Shown here piece by piece: positions 10,195-18,629 of a stretch of DNA of 59,902 nucleotides. A model generated the notes under the pieces. That model made no database searches. It was not told the DNA's origin and saw only the letters and a program-made list of their open reading frames with translations. The stretch lies in assembly GCF_019334315.1 (NCBI RefSeq), contig NZ_JAHWGL010000022.1, positions 1-59,902 on the forward strand, written 5' to 3'. A program made the translations under genes and the position numbers. How positions within the stretch are numbered: position 1 is the first letter of the stretch; each line of letters begins with the position of its first letter. This DNA is from Hymenobacter profundi. Its GTDB lineage: Bacteria; Bacteroidota; Bacteroidia; Cytophagales; Hymenobacteraceae.

Positions 10195-11183
10195 AAATCT
10201 TTGCTCTGTTGCTGGTTTTGTTGCTCAGTGGAGCCGGTGGGCTAGATCAACTCACTCGCATTCATCATCGCAACGTGGCCGTGCAGGAGGCGCAAGCAGC
10301 CTACGCCCGGCAGGATTTTGCGGCGGCGGCGCGCGCCTACCAGGCGGCCGTGGTGCAGTATGGCGCTACGGAAGATGCCATCATCCTGAACCTGGCGCAT
10401 TCTTGCCTGCGGGCCGGCCAGTCGGCGCTGGCGCGCGCTTACTACGGCCAACTGCTAGACAGCCCTACCCGCACCGTGCGCAGCGTGGCGCAGCAGCAGC
10501 TGGCGCTGTTGGCCAGTCAGCGCGGCGAGTATGCTCAGGCAGTGAGGTTGCTGCGCCAAGCGCTGCTTGCCTCTCCTACCAATGCGGATGCCCGTTATAA
10601 TTATGAGTTGCTCCGCGATTATCTGGCTCGTCGGCAGCAGTCGCCGGACATACCGCCGCCGGCTGTGCCGCCTACTGCCCAGGCTCCCAAAAAGCCTACC
10701 CCATCTCAGGAGCAACAGCAGCAGCAACGCCAGGCCGACACCGGACAGCAAGGCCAGCGCAACGACCCTACCCTACCCGACGACCCGCGTAATGCACCCC
10801 AGCCCCGTGCCGACCAGCGGGGTCAGCCCAACGCCAACCAACCCGATGCAGCGCCCGGCTCCGCGGCGCGGGGCGGTTTTCGGCCGGGTAGCGGCACCCG
10901 GCGCGAGGTAGCCACGGGCAACGCACCGGGTAGCGTGCGCGGCCTCAGCAACGACGAAACCGGCCCTACCGCACGTCAGGGAGCTAGCCGGCGAGCCGGC
11001 ACCGACCTGGCCACCGACGAATCCCAATTGCAGACCCAACGCGCCCGCCTGGAGCAGATGAACCTCAGCCCCGACAAAGCACGACAGCTCCTGAACGCGT
11101 TGGGCGCCGCCGAACAGCAATATTTGCAGCAGATTCCGCACAAAGCAGAAAAGAAACCCGATTCCGACAAACCAGCGTGGTGA
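10191..11183 (+). CDS. batC: TPR protein, BatC-like
   Basis: This 330-aa protein begins with GTG overlapping the batB stop by 4 nt, so the two are translationally coupled. A signal-like hydrophobic segment (1-18) is followed by tetratricopeptide helices (about 30-145, with AYARQDFAAAARAYQAAV and YAQAVRLLRQALLASPTNADARYNY). The second half is low-complexity, rich in Gln, Pro, Arg and Gly (including QEQQQQQRQ), with a short conserved-looking helix LNALGAAEQQYLQQIP near the end. This matches BatC, a TPR partner of BatB, probably acting in the periplasm. The disordered tail is long for the family. Confidence 0.82.
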   Translation: MKIFALLLVLLLSGAGGLDQLTRIHHRNVAVQEAQAAYARQDFAAAARAYQAAVVQYGATEDAIILNLAHSCLRAGQSALARAYYGQLLDSPTRTVRSVAQQQLALLASQRGEYAQAVRLLRQALLASPTNADARYNYELLRDYLARRQQSPDIPPPAVPPTAQAPKKPTPSQEQQQQQRQADTGQQGQRNDPTLPDDPRNAPQPRADQRGQPNANQPDAAPGSAARGGFRPGSGTRREVATGNAPGSVRGLSNDETGPTARQGASRRAGTDLATDESQLQTQRARLEQMNLSPDKARQLLNALGAAEQQYLQQIPHKAEKKPDSDKPAW

Positions 11184-11291
11184 TTGTTGATAGGTTGATT
11201 CTTGATGTGGCGATGTACGAATCAATTTTCGACACATTAATTAGTTAGCATATCAACTCATTTAAGAATCAACACGTCAATAATCACCACA
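11180..11291. repeat. Degenerate AT-rich inverted repeat after batC
   Basis: GTGATTGTTGA...TTGATTCTT on the left pairs with AAGAATCAA...TCAATAATCAC on the right, around an AT-rich centre. Its arms have mismatches, unlike the GC-rich elements. Similar TTGATG/CATCAA-rich sequence flanks the element at 37898-38053. Confidence 0.6.
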
Positions 11292-11316
11292 TCAAATCCC
11301 ACCCCACCCTTTTGTT

Positions 11317-12501
11317 ATGCAAATCAAAGACGTAGTAATTGTAGCCGCTGTTCGTACTCCTATTGGTAGTTTCGGCGGTAGTCTGTCCTCTCTCTCGGCT
11401 ACGGAGTTGGGCGGTATTGCCCTCAAAGGGGCCTTAGATAAAGCCGGTGTTTCGCCTGATCAAGTACAGCAGGTGATTATGGGCAACGTGATTTCGGCCA
11501 ATTTGGGCCAAGCCCCCGCCCGCCAGGCGGCCCGCAACGCCGGCCTCCCCGACACGGTGGAGTGCACCACTGTGAACAAAGTGTGCGCTTCGGGCACCAA
11601 AGCTATCATGTTCGGGGCGCAGGCCATTATGCTAGGTCAGGCCGACGTGGTGCTGGCCGGTGGCATGGAGAGCATGAGCAACGTGCCGTACTACCTCGAC
11701 AAAGCGCGTTTTGGAGCGAAGTATGGTCATGGCCAGATGATTGACGGCCTGGTGCGCGACGGCCTCTGGGACCCCTACCACGACTACGCGATGGGCAACG
11801 CGGCCGAAAACACGGCCAAGGAAATGGGCTTCACCCGCGAGCAGCAGGATGAGTTTGCCATTGAGTCGTACACCCGTAGCGCCAAAGCGGCCCAGGAAGG
11901 CAAGAAAAAGGACGAGATTGTGCCCGTGACTATCACCAGCCGAGGCAAGACCACGGTGGTAGAAGACGATGAGGAATACCTCAAAGTAGACTTTGCGAAA
12001 CTGCCCGGCCTGAAGCCTGCGTTCCTGAAAGACGGCGGCACCGTAACGGCCGCCAACGCTTCTACCCTCAACGACGGTGCCGCCGCCGTGCTACTCATGA
12101 GCCGCGAAAAGGCCGAAGAATTGGGCGTAACGCCCCTGGCCCGCATCCGCGGTTTCGCCGATGCCGAGCAGGCGCCGGAGTGGTTTACTACCTCGCCTTC
12201 TTTGGCTATTCCGAAAGCGCTGAAGCACGCCGGCGTAGATGCGTCGGAGGTTGATTTCTACGAGATTAACGAGGCGTTTTCGGTAGTTTCGCTGGCAAAT
12301 AATAAGCTGCTGAACCTGGAAGGCACCAAGGTAAACGTGTACGGCGGCGCTGTAAGCTTAGGCCACCCGCTGGGCGCCAGCGGCGCCCGCATCGTGACGA
12401 CGCTGGTGAATGTGCTGCACCAGGAAGGCGGCAAAATCGGCGTGACGGGCATCTGCAACGGCGGCGGTGGGGCAAGTAGCATAGTGATTGAGCGGTTGTA
12501 G
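11317..12501 (+). CDS. Acetyl-CoA C-acetyltransferase (thiolase)
   Basis: This 394-aa protein is a biosynthetic-type thiolase. It condenses two acetyl-CoA to acetoacetyl-CoA, or reverses that reaction. The full active site is visible: Cys90 in NKVCASG, His350 in GHPLGASG and Cys380 in GICNGGGGAS, with the NEAFS motif before them. Length and catalytic spacing match the PhaA/AtoB family closely. The start MQIKDVVIVAAVRTPIG is the family N-terminus. It is isolated: no 3-hydroxyacyl-CoA dehydrogenase or CoA transferase is adjacent. Palindromes flank it on both sides, and the downstream one carries a T run that may act as terminator. Confidence 0.95.
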   Translation: MQIKDVVIVAAVRTPIGSFGGSLSSLSATELGGIALKGALDKAGVSPDQVQQVIMGNVISANLGQAPARQAARNAGLPDTVECTTVNKVCASGTKAIMFGAQAIMLGQADVVLAGGMESMSNVPYYLDKARFGAKYGHGQMIDGLVRDGLWDPYHDYAMGNAAENTAKEMGFTREQQDEFAIESYTRSAKAAQEGKKKDEIVPVTITSRGKTTVVEDDEEYLKVDFAKLPGLKPAFLKDGGTVTAANASTLNDGAAAVLLMSREKAEELGVTPLARIRGFADAEQAPEWFTTSPSLAIPKALKHAGVDASEVDFYEINEAFSVVSLANNKLLNLEGTKVNVYGGAVSLGHPLGASGARIVTTLVNVLHQEGGKIGVTGICNGGGGASSIVIERL

Positions 12502-12517
12502 TCGATTAGCTGACGCC

Positions 12518-12618
12518 AGACCGTCATGCTAAGCTTGTCGAGGAATCTCGCGTGCTGACGACAGATAGTATCTCACATCAGCACGCGAGATTCCTCGACA
12601 AGCTCAGCATGACGGTCT
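12518..12618. repeat. Long palindromic element (GTCATGCTAAGC...GAGGAATCTCGCG family)
   Basis: AGACCGTCATGCTAAGCTTG and the following GTCGAGGAATCTCGCGTGCTGA are matched by the complement on the right, with about two mismatches over some 40 bp. It is followed by TTGTTTTTTT, so it may also terminate the thiolase transcript. It is related to the element at 52535-52635, which shares TGTCGAGGAATCTCGC. Confidence 0.9.
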
Positions 12619-12648
12619 TGTTTTTTTCAAATCAACCTTAGCAACAAT

Positions 12649-12667
12649 GGGCGCGTGCTACGCGCCC
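12649..12667 (+). repeat. Hairpin in the leader of the sigma-54 regulator
   Basis: GGGCGCG-TGCTA-CGCGCCC is a perfect 7-bp GC stem ending 6 nt before the preferred ATG at 12674. In RNA it would lie over the ribosome-binding region and could lower translation of the regulator. Confidence 0.55.
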
Positions 12668-12673
12668 CTACCT

Positions 12674-14029
12674 ATGCCTACCGGAACCATTCTGCTCATC
12701 GACGACGAAGCCGTGCTGCGCCAGGCCATTGCCCGCACTTTGGAGCTAGAAGGATACACCGTGCGCCAAGCCTCCGATGCTAAGCGCGGCCTGGAGGAGC
12801 TGCGCGCCCACGCCGAGGAAGTGCTGGTAGTGTTGTCGGATGTGAAGCTACCCGACGGTCGCGGCCTCGACCTGCTACCCCGCTACCGCGCCTTGGCGCC
12901 CCTGGCCGAGGTGGTGCTCATGACCGCCTACGGCACCATTGCCGACGGCGTGCGGGCTATGAAGGAAGGCGCTTTTGATTACCTCACCAAAGGCGATGCC
13001 GACGACCAGCTAGTGGTAGTGGTAGACCGCGCTGCCGACAAAGCGCGCTTGCAACACCGCGTGGCTACGCTGGAAAAAAAGGTAGGCACGCAGTACAGTT
13101 TCGACTCGATGATTGGGCACGCGCCAGCCCTGGAGCAGGCCAAAACCGTGGCGCAGCAAGTAGCCCTCACGGATGCTACCGTGCTCCTGGAAGGTCCTAC
13201 CGGCGCGGGCAAGGAGCTGTTTGCCCAGGCCATTCACCAGGGTAGCGGGCGCCGGGGCAAGCCGCTTGTAGCGCTCAATTGCTCGGCTTTTCCGAAGGAT
13301 TTGCTGGAATCGGAGCTGTTTGGGTATAAGAAAGGTGCTTTCACGGGGGCGCTGACTGATAAGAAAGGCCAGATGGAAGAAGCCAGCGGTGGCACTCTGT
13401 TTCTGGATGAGATTGGGGAGCTGGAAGCCGGCGCCCAGGCCAAGCTGCTGCGCGCCCTCGAAACCCAGGAGTTTACCAAGCTCGGCGACAGCAAGCCTAC
13501 CCGCGTGAACGTGCGCCTGGTGGCTGCCACCAACCGCAACCTACGCCAGGAAGCCGCCGACGGTCATTTCCGCCCCGATTTGTACTACCGCCTGTCAGTC
13601 GTCACGATTCAGGTGCCGGCCCTGAGTGCCCGCCGCGCCGACGTGCCGGCGCTGGTGACGCACTTTGCCCGGCAGTTTGCGGTCAAGCTGCGCCGCCAGC
13701 CCTTAGAAATCAGCCCTGAAGCCATGCAGGCGCTGGCAGCCTACCCCTGGCCGGGCAACGTGCGCGAGCTAAAGAATGTGCTGGAGCGCGCCTCCATTCT
13801 TACCCCGCCCAACCATGCCCTTGCCGTGGATGACCTGCCACTGGAAATTCAGCTGGCCACCACCACCAACGCCTCTACCCCCGACGACCCGCGCAGCCTG
13901 CGCAACGCCGAAAAGCAGCACATCCAGCGCGTGATGGTGGAAGCGGGCGGCAACAAGGCCGAGGCGGCGCGGGTACTGGGCATCGCGCACACCACGCTCT
14001 ACCGCAAGTTGCAGGAATACGGGTTGTAA
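12674..14029 (+). CDS. Sigma-54-dependent response regulator (NtrC family), probable K+ regulator
   Basis: From the Met at 12674 the protein is 451 aa. It has a receiver domain (phosphoacceptor Asp56 in VLSDVKLPDG), an AAA+ sigma-54 activation domain (Walker A GPTGAGKE at 174, ESELFGYKKGAFTGA with the sigma-54 contact loop GAFTGA at 221-226, GTLFLDEIGEL Walker B), and a C-terminal Fis-type helix-turn-helix (KAEAARVLGIAHTTLYRKL). It is an ATP-driven activator that opens sigma-54 promoters. An upstream Met at 12647 is also possible. It stands directly before kdpF, with a -24/-12-like site and a dyad between them, and a histidine kinase closes the cluster. I infer that it replaces KdpE, which is absent. 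Confidence 0.92.
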   Translation: MPTGTILLIDDEAVLRQAIARTLELEGYTVRQASDAKRGLEELRAHAEEVLVVLSDVKLPDGRGLDLLPRYRALAPLAEVVLMTAYGTIADGVRAMKEGAFDYLTKGDADDQLVVVVDRAADKARLQHRVATLEKKVGTQYSFDSMIGHAPALEQAKTVAQQVALTDATVLLEGPTGAGKELFAQAIHQGSGRRGKPLVALNCSAFPKDLLESELFGYKKGAFTGALTDKKGQMEEASGGTLFLDEIGELEAGAQAKLLRALETQEFTKLGDSKPTRVNVRLVAATNRNLRQEAADGHFRPDLYYRLSVVTIQVPALSARRADVPALVTHFARQFAVKLRRQPLEISPEAMQALAAYPWPGNVRELKNVLERASILTPPNHALAVDDLPLEIQLATTTNASTPDDPRSLRNAEKQHIQRVMVEAGGNKAEAARVLGIAHTTLYRKLQEYGL

Positions 14030-14041
14030 GAAATTTGCCTT

Positions 14042-14093
14042 GCGCCTGGACGGTGTAGAGACGCATACTTGCGTCTCTACACCGTCCAGGCGC
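14042..14093. repeat. Perfect 24-bp-stem palindrome after the sigma-54 regulator
   Basis: GCGCCTGGACGG and GTGTAGAGACGCA are followed by a TACT loop and the exact complement, giving a 52-nt perfect hairpin. GTAGAGACGCA...TGCGTCTCTAC is a dispersed-repeat type also found in unrelated bacteria. No T run follows, so it is a poor terminator by sequence. Confidence 0.9.
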
Positions 14094-14190
14094 TTCTAAG
14101 ATTTCGTTCAGCTGTTCGCGGCCACGCCTTACCCGGCGGGGCCGCACGCATTTAGCGGTAATCAACTCTGTTCAGCCACTAGCATTTCGC

Positions 14191-14221
14191 ACACCGGACT
14201 AGCAAAACGCTAGTCCGGTGT
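14191..14221. promoter_or_regulatory. Dyad upstream of kdp: candidate activator site or hairpin
   Basis: ACACCGGACTAGC and its exact complement flank AAAAC, a 13-bp perfect dyad. It lies about 95 nt upstream of the candidate -24/-12 promoter, a usual distance for a sigma-54 enhancer site. A second small stem, TCCTGCT/AGCAGGA, follows at 14221-14243. There is no T tract, so a terminator role is less likely. Binding by the adjacent regulator is an inference. Confidence 0.4.
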
Positions 14222-14314
14222 CCTGCTTTATGGGGTAGCAGGATCTGCGTATTTTATTTTTTATCACTGCTTATCAATTAGTTAAACACACTTTATCCAA
14301 TAACCCAAGGGGGT

Positions 14315-14330
14315 AGGGCTGGGAATTGCT
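14315..14330 (+). promoter_or_regulatory. Candidate sigma-54 (-24/-12) promoter of the kdp operon
   Basis: AGGGCTG-GGAA-TTGCT has the sigma-54 layout TGGCACG-N4-TTGCW: GG and GC are 10 nt apart, the -12 box TTGCT is exact, and the -24 box keeps GG and the final G but not CAC. Transcription would begin near 14341, 25 nt before a tiny ORF (14366) and about 150 nt before kdpF. It lies next to a gene for a sigma-54 activator. The -24 half is weak. Confidence 0.45.
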
Positions 14331-14365
14331 CACTGGTTGGCATCACCAATACACGCAAAAAGCAT

Positions 14366-14461
14366 ATGCCTACTCCCCTGCTTCTGCCGCTCCTTATGGC
14401 TACTGGTTGCGCCGGCTTCTGGCTGTTCTACCGTTCTATTTCCTTTTTCGAGCGCATCTGA
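14366..14461 (+). CDS. Candidate 31-aa single-pass membrane protein before kdpF
   Basis: This short frame (MPTPLLLPLLMATGCAGFWL then FYRSISFFERI) lies between the candidate sigma-54 start site and kdpF, ending 32 nt before the kdpF ATG. It encodes one hydrophobic helix (about 4-22) and an amphipathic, charged end SISFFERI, a layout like a tiny membrane subunit. An A-rich stretch (GCAAAAAGC) precedes the ATG, as is common in Bacteroidota. It does not look like KdpF itself, which follows in another frame. I do not recognise the family with certainty. It may be a second small Kdp-associated peptide, or a leader. Confidence 0.5.
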   Translation: MPTPLLLPLLMATGCAGFWLFYRSISFFERI

Positions 14462-14493
14462 AGGTGCGCCTTGACTTCTACCGCTACCCTACC

Positions 14494-14574
14494 ATGATGC
14501 TTGCCCTGCTCCTGCTTTCTCTGGCCACTTTCGCCTACCTCAGCTACGTGCTGCTGAAGCCAGAAAAATTCTAG
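14494..14574 (+). CDS. kdpF: KdpF, small subunit of the K+-transporting ATPase
   Basis: KdpF is a single-helix lipid-like stabiliser of the KdpFABC complex. The 26-aa peptide MMLALLLLSLATFAYLSYVL then LKPEKF has the family pattern: one transmembrane helix ending in Y-L-x-Y-x-L-L-x-P-E-K/R-F. The reading frame is open upstream to 14326, but the extra 56 residues are unlike KdpF, and the start would lie upstream of the predicted transcription start. I therefore chose the ATG pair at 14494. kdpA follows after 82 nt. Confidence 0.88.
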   Translation: MMLALLLLSLATFAYLSYVLLKPEKF

Positions 14575-14656
14575 CTGCGAGTTGCCGGCTGTGAGCTGCG
14601 CGTCATCCACGCCAGGTCTCACCCCGACAACTACCAACTGACAACTACCCACTACA

Positions 14657-16360
14657 ATGACTATCGAACTTATCGGCATCCTCCTAATAATGGGTGCCAC
14701 GATGCTGCTGGCGGTGCCGCTGGGGCGCTACCTGGCCACCATCTACCGCGGCGATACAAGCTGGTCGGACTTTCTGGCGCCACTGGAACGCCTGCTGTTT
14801 CGTCTGGCCGGCATCGACCCTACCCGCGAAATGCGCTGGCAGCAGCATTTGCTGGCGCTGCTCACCATCAACCTGCTGTGGTTTTTCTGGGCGATGCTGG
14901 TGCTGACCACCCAAGGCAGCCTACCCCTCAACCCCGACCACAATCCCTCAATGCCCGCCGATCAGGCCTTTAATACGGCCATATCGTTTCTGGTGAACTG
15001 CAACTTGCAGCACTACTCCGGCGAGTCGGGCGTGACGTATTTCTCGCAGGTGTTCTGCCTGATGTTTCTGCAATTCGTGACGGCCGGCACGGGCATGGCG
15101 GCGTGCGTGGTGGTGTTCAACGCCCTGCGCGAAGGCACCACGGAAAAGCTCGGCAACTTCTACAATTACTTTGTGAAGAGCATCACGCGGGTGCTGCTGC
15201 CCCTGTCGTTGGCGCTGGCGCTGGTGCTGGTATTCCAGGGCACGCCCATGACGTGGGAAGGTAAAATGTCCCTCGTAACGGTGCAGGGCGATACCACGGC
15301 GGTGAGCCGTGGGCCGGCCGCTGCCCTCATCGGCATCAAGCAGTTGGGTACGAATGGCGGCGGTTTTTTCGGCGTCAACTCGGCCCACCCCCTCGAAAAC
15401 CCTACCTACCTCACCAACGCCCTGGAAAACATGGGCATCCTGCTCATTCCGATGGCAATGGCCTTGGCCCTGGGGTACTACTTACGCCGCCCGCGCCTGG
15501 GTTGGATGGTGTTTGGGGTGATGACAGCGGGTTACCTGCTACTCCAACTCCCTACCCTCTACCTGGAAATGCACGGCAACCCCGCCCTCACCGCCATGGG
15601 CATTGACCAGCGCCTGGGCGCGCTGGAAGGCAAGGAGATGCGCCTGGGTGCGCCGGCCTCGGCGCTATGGGCCATCAGCACCACCGTCACCAGCAACGGC
15701 TCCGTGAATGCCATGCACGACTCGCTGATGCCGCTCTCCGGCATGAACACGCTGCTGGGCATGATGACCAACTCCTTCTATGGAGGGGTAGGGGTAGGCT
15801 TCCTGAACTTCTTCGTGTTCATCATCGTGGCCGTGTTTATCTCGGGGCTGCTGGTGGGGCGCACACCCGAGCTGCTGGGTAAGAAAGTGGAAGCCCGCGA
15901 GATGAAAATTGCCGTCATCATTGCGCTACTGCACCCGCTGCTAATTCTGGCCGGCACGGCCCTCACGGCCTACCTCTACGCCCGCAACCCCGCAGATTAC
16001 GCCGGCTGGCTGGCCAATCCCGGCTACCACGGCTTTTCGGAAATGCTCTACGAATTCACATCCTCGGCTGCCAACAACGGCTCGGGTTTCGAGGGGCTGG
16101 GCGACAACACGCCCTGGTGGAATATCTCCACCGGCGTGGTGCTGCTGCTGGCGCGCTACTTACCCATCATCGGGCCGGTAGCCATTGCTGGCCTGCTGGC
16201 CGCCAAGAAGTACACGCCCGAATCGGCCGGCACGCTCCGCCTCGACACGGCCACGTTCGGCCTGATGGTCTTCTTCGTCATCTGGATTATCGCCGCCCTG
16301 GCCTTCTTCCCGGCCCTGGCGCTGGGGCCACTGGCCGAGCACGTTTCAATTGGCTATTAG
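14657..16360 (+). CDS. kdpA: K+-transporting ATPase subunit KdpA
   Basis: KdpA is the potassium-binding channel-like subunit of the high-affinity KdpFABC pump in the inner membrane. The protein is 567 aa, normal for the family, with about ten transmembrane helices. Selectivity-filter-like motifs are visible: NTAISFLVNCNLQHYSGE, LGTNGGGFFGVNSAHPLENPT, STTVTSNGSVNAMHDSL and FTSSAANNGSGFEG. The N-terminus PLGRYLATIYRG is also typical. It follows kdpF; the 124 nt between kdpA and kdpB hold a degenerate palindrome, which is unusual inside a kdp operon. Confidence 0.97.
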   Translation: MTIELIGILLIMGATMLLAVPLGRYLATIYRGDTSWSDFLAPLERLLFRLAGIDPTREMRWQQHLLALLTINLLWFFWAMLVLTTQGSLPLNPDHNPSMPADQAFNTAISFLVNCNLQHYSGESGVTYFSQVFCLMFLQFVTAGTGMAACVVVFNALREGTTEKLGNFYNYFVKSITRVLLPLSLALALVLVFQGTPMTWEGKMSLVTVQGDTTAVSRGPAAALIGIKQLGTNGGGFFGVNSAHPLENPTYLTNALENMGILLIPMAMALALGYYLRRPRLGWMVFGVMTAGYLLLQLPTLYLEMHGNPALTAMGIDQRLGALEGKEMRLGAPASALWAISTTVTSNGSVNAMHDSLMPLSGMNTLLGMMTNSFYGGVGVGFLNFFVFIIVAVFISGLLVGRTPELLGKKVEAREMKIAVIIALLHPLLILAGTALTAYLYARNPADYAGWLANPGYHGFSEMLYEFTSSAANNGSGFEGLGDNTPWWNISTGVVLLLARYLPIIGPVAIAGLLAAKKYTPESAGTLRLDTATFGLMVFFVIWIIAALAFFPALALGPLAEHVSIGY

Positions 16361-16478
16361 CTGCTGGCTGTTAGCTGTCAGCTTTCCTTCTAGCGACAAG
16401 CTACCCAATTCTCAACTGTCACTAGCTTCTGTTTTTTCTATTAAAAGCTAATAGCCAACAGCTATCAGCTAACAGCTT
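16358..16478. repeat. Degenerate inverted repeat between kdpA and kdpB
   Basis: TTAGCTGCTGGCTGTTAGCTG on the left, read with its neighbours, pairs imperfectly with CAACAGCTATCAGCTAACAGC on the right. The arms are made of repeated GCTGTTAGCT units. It lies inside the operon, so it could form an mRNA hairpin between two cistrons. Confidence 0.6.
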
Positions 16479-16484
16479 AATAAT

Positions 16485-18518
16485 ATGTCTTCTCTCTTTC
16501 AACCCGCGCTGGTAGCGGAGGCTACTAAGCAAGCCTTCGTGAAGCTCGACCCGCGCACGATGTTCCGCAACCCGGTGATGTTTACCGTGGAACTGGGCAC
16601 GGTGGTGATGCTTGTTGTCACGCTGGGTCTGCTGTTTCGGCCCGATGCGAGCCAGGGTAGCTTCGGCTACAACTTCACGGTATTTGTGGTGCTGCTGCTC
16701 ACGTTGCTGTTCGCCAACTTTGCCGAAGCCATTGCCGAAGCACGCGGCAAGGCCCAGGCCAACTCCCTGCGCAAAACCCGCCAGGACACGCCCGCCCGCC
16801 TGCGCCTCGACAACGGCAGCTTTCAGCAAATCAGCTCGGCGCAGCTGCAAAAAGGCCAGATTTTCGTGGTCGAAGCCGGCGAAATCATCCCTACCGATGG
16901 GGAGATTGTGGAGGGCCTGGCTACCATCGACGAGTCGGCCATTACGGGCGAGTCGGCACCGGTGATACGCGAGGCCGGCGGCGACAAATCCAGCGTAACG
17001 GGCGGTACTACGGTGCTGTCGGACCGCATTGTGGTGCTGGTGACTACCGCCCCCGGCGAGTCGTTTCTCGATAAGATGATTGCCTTGGTGGAAGGCGCTT
17101 CGCGGCAGAAAACGCCCAACGAAATTGCCCTCACCATCCTGCTGGCCGGCTTCACGCTGGTGTTCATCATTGTGTGCGTCACGCTGAGCCCGTTTGCCGA
17201 TTACGCCCAGACGCCCATCGCCATTTCGGCTTTCATTGCGCTGTTTGTATGCCTGATTCCGACCACCATTGGCGGACTGCTCTCGGCCATTGGTATTGCG
17301 GGCATGGACCGCGCCCTGCGCGCCAACGTCATCACCAAGAGCGGTAAAGCCGTAGAAACGGCCGGCGACATCGACGTGCTGCTGCTCGATAAAACCGGCA
17401 CCATCACCATCGGCAACCGCAAGGCTACCCACTTCTGGCCCGCGCCGGGGGTAGACACCCGGCAGTTTGTGGAGGGCGCCACCGTCTCATCGCTCACCGA
17501 CGAAACGCCCGAGGGCAAGAGCATTGTGGCCCTGGCCCGCGAGCAGCAGATCAGCCCCGAGCAGCTGCAAGGCAGGCTGGAAGGCGCCGAGCTAATCCGC
17601 TTCACGGCCGAAACCCGCAGCAGCGGCGTGACTCTCCCCGACGGCACGCGCATCCGCAAGGGCGCCGCCGACGCCATCCGTCAGCTCACCGAAAAAGCCG
17701 GCCACCCCTACCCCGCGGAAGTAGCCGAACGGGTGCAGGCCGTATCCGCCAACGGAGGTACGCCGCTAGTAGTCAGCCAAAACGACCAAGTGCTGGGCGT
17801 GGTGGAGTTGCAAGACATCATCAAGCCTGGCATTCAGGAGCGGTTTGCGCGCCTGCGGGCCATGGGCATCAAAACGGTGATGGTAACCGGCGACAACCCC
17901 CTCACGGCCAAGTTCATTGCCGAAAAAGCTGGCGTCGATGACTTCATTGCCGAGGCCAAGCCCGAGGACAAGATGCAGTACATCCGCGCCGAGCAGCAAC
18001 AGGGCAGGCTGGTGGCCATGATGGGCGACGGTACCAACGACGCCCCCGCCCTGGCCCAGGCCGACGTAGGGGTGGCCATGAACTCAGGCACCCAGGCCGC
18101 TAAGGAAGCCGGCAACATGGTCGACCTCGACAACGACCCTACCAAACTCATTGAGGTAGTGGAGATTGGCAAGCAGCTGCTAATGACGCGCGGCACGCTC
18201 ACCACCTTCAGCATCGCCAACGACGTGGCCAAGTACTTCGCCATTGTGCCAGCCTTGTTCATGACGGCCATTCCGGCCCTGGGCGCGCTCAACGTAATGG
18301 GGCTGCACTCGCCGCAGTCGGCTATTCTGTCGGCTGTGATTTTCAACGCGCTCATCATTCCGGCCCTGGTGCCGCTGGCCCTGCAAGGCGTGGCCTACAA
18401 ACCCCTGGGCGCGGCGGCGCTGCTGCGCCGCAACCTGCTGGTGTACGGGGTAGGCGGCGTGGTGGTCCCGTTCGTCGGCATCAAGCTGATTGACCTGGTG
18501 GTCGGGCTTTTTGTGTAG
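16485..18518 (+). CDS. kdpB: K+-transporting ATPase subunit KdpB
   Basis: KdpB is the P-type ATPase subunit of KdpFABC. The protein is 677 aa, full length. Motifs: actuator domain TGES (in [11 protein letters not shown]), phosphorylation site DKTGT with Asp302, nucleotide-binding region with KGAADAI, and hinge motif [25 protein letters not shown] (split here only by reading). The N-terminal segment [14 protein letters not shown] is KdpB-specific. A chromosomal spacer with a short palindrome separates it from kdpC. All catalytic residues are present, so the pump should be active. Confidence 0.97.
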   Translation: MSSLFQPALVAEATKQAFVKLDPRTMFRNPVMFTVELGTVVMLVVTLGLLFRPDASQGSFGYNFTVFVVLLLTLLFANFAEAIAEARGKAQANSLRKTRQDTPARLRLDNGSFQQISSAQLQKGQIFVVEAGEIIPTDGEIVEGLATIDESAITGESAPVIREAGGDKSSVTGGTTVLSDRIVVLVTTAPGESFLDKMIALVEGASRQKTPNEIALTILLAGFTLVFIIVCVTLSPFADYAQTPIAISAFIALFVCLIPTTIGGLLSAIGIAGMDRALRANVITKSGKAVETAGDIDVLLLDKTGTITIGNRKATHFWPAPGVDTRQFVEGATVSSLTDETPEGKSIVALAREQQISPEQLQGRLEGAELIRFTAETRSSGVTLPDGTRIRKGAADAIRQLTEKAGHPYPAEVAERVQAVSANGGTPLVVSQNDQVLGVVELQDIIKPGIQERFARLRAMGIKTVMVTGDNPLTAKFIAEKAGVDDFIAEAKPEDKMQYIRAEQQQGRLVAMMGDGTNDAPALAQADVGVAMNSGTQAAKEAGNMVDLDNDPTKLIEVVEIGKQLLMTRGTLTTFSIANDVAKYFAIVPALFMTAIPALGALNVMGLHSPQSAILSAVIFNALIIPALVPLALQGVAYKPLGAAALLRRNLLVYGVGGVVVPFVGIKLIDLVVGLFV

Positions 18519-18540
18519 CTGAATTAAGACAAACAAGAAC

Positions 18541-18606
18541 GTCATGCTAATCGCCTAATCGGCGCAAACGACGCGGTAGAGATACTTCAATTCCGCTTAG
18601 CATGAC
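18541..18606. repeat. Short-armed inverted repeat between kdpB and kdpC
   Basis: GTCATGCTAA and TTAGCATGAC, a perfect 10-bp pair, flank 46 nt with the inner sequence CGGTAGAGATACTTCAATTC. The outer arm matches the start of the element at 12518-12618, so this is probably a decayed or variant copy in the same family. Confidence 0.7.
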
Positions 18607-18629
18607 AGCTTCTATAAACATCTATACCC

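Noticed and set aside
14326..14493. An 82-residue version of KdpF starting at 14326
   Set aside because: The extra 56 residues do not resemble KdpF, would start before the predicted transcription start, and overlap another small frame.
16422..17432. A 336-codon minus-strand frame opposite kdpB
   Set aside because: It is antisense to the KdpB core including the DKTGT site and shows no protein signature.
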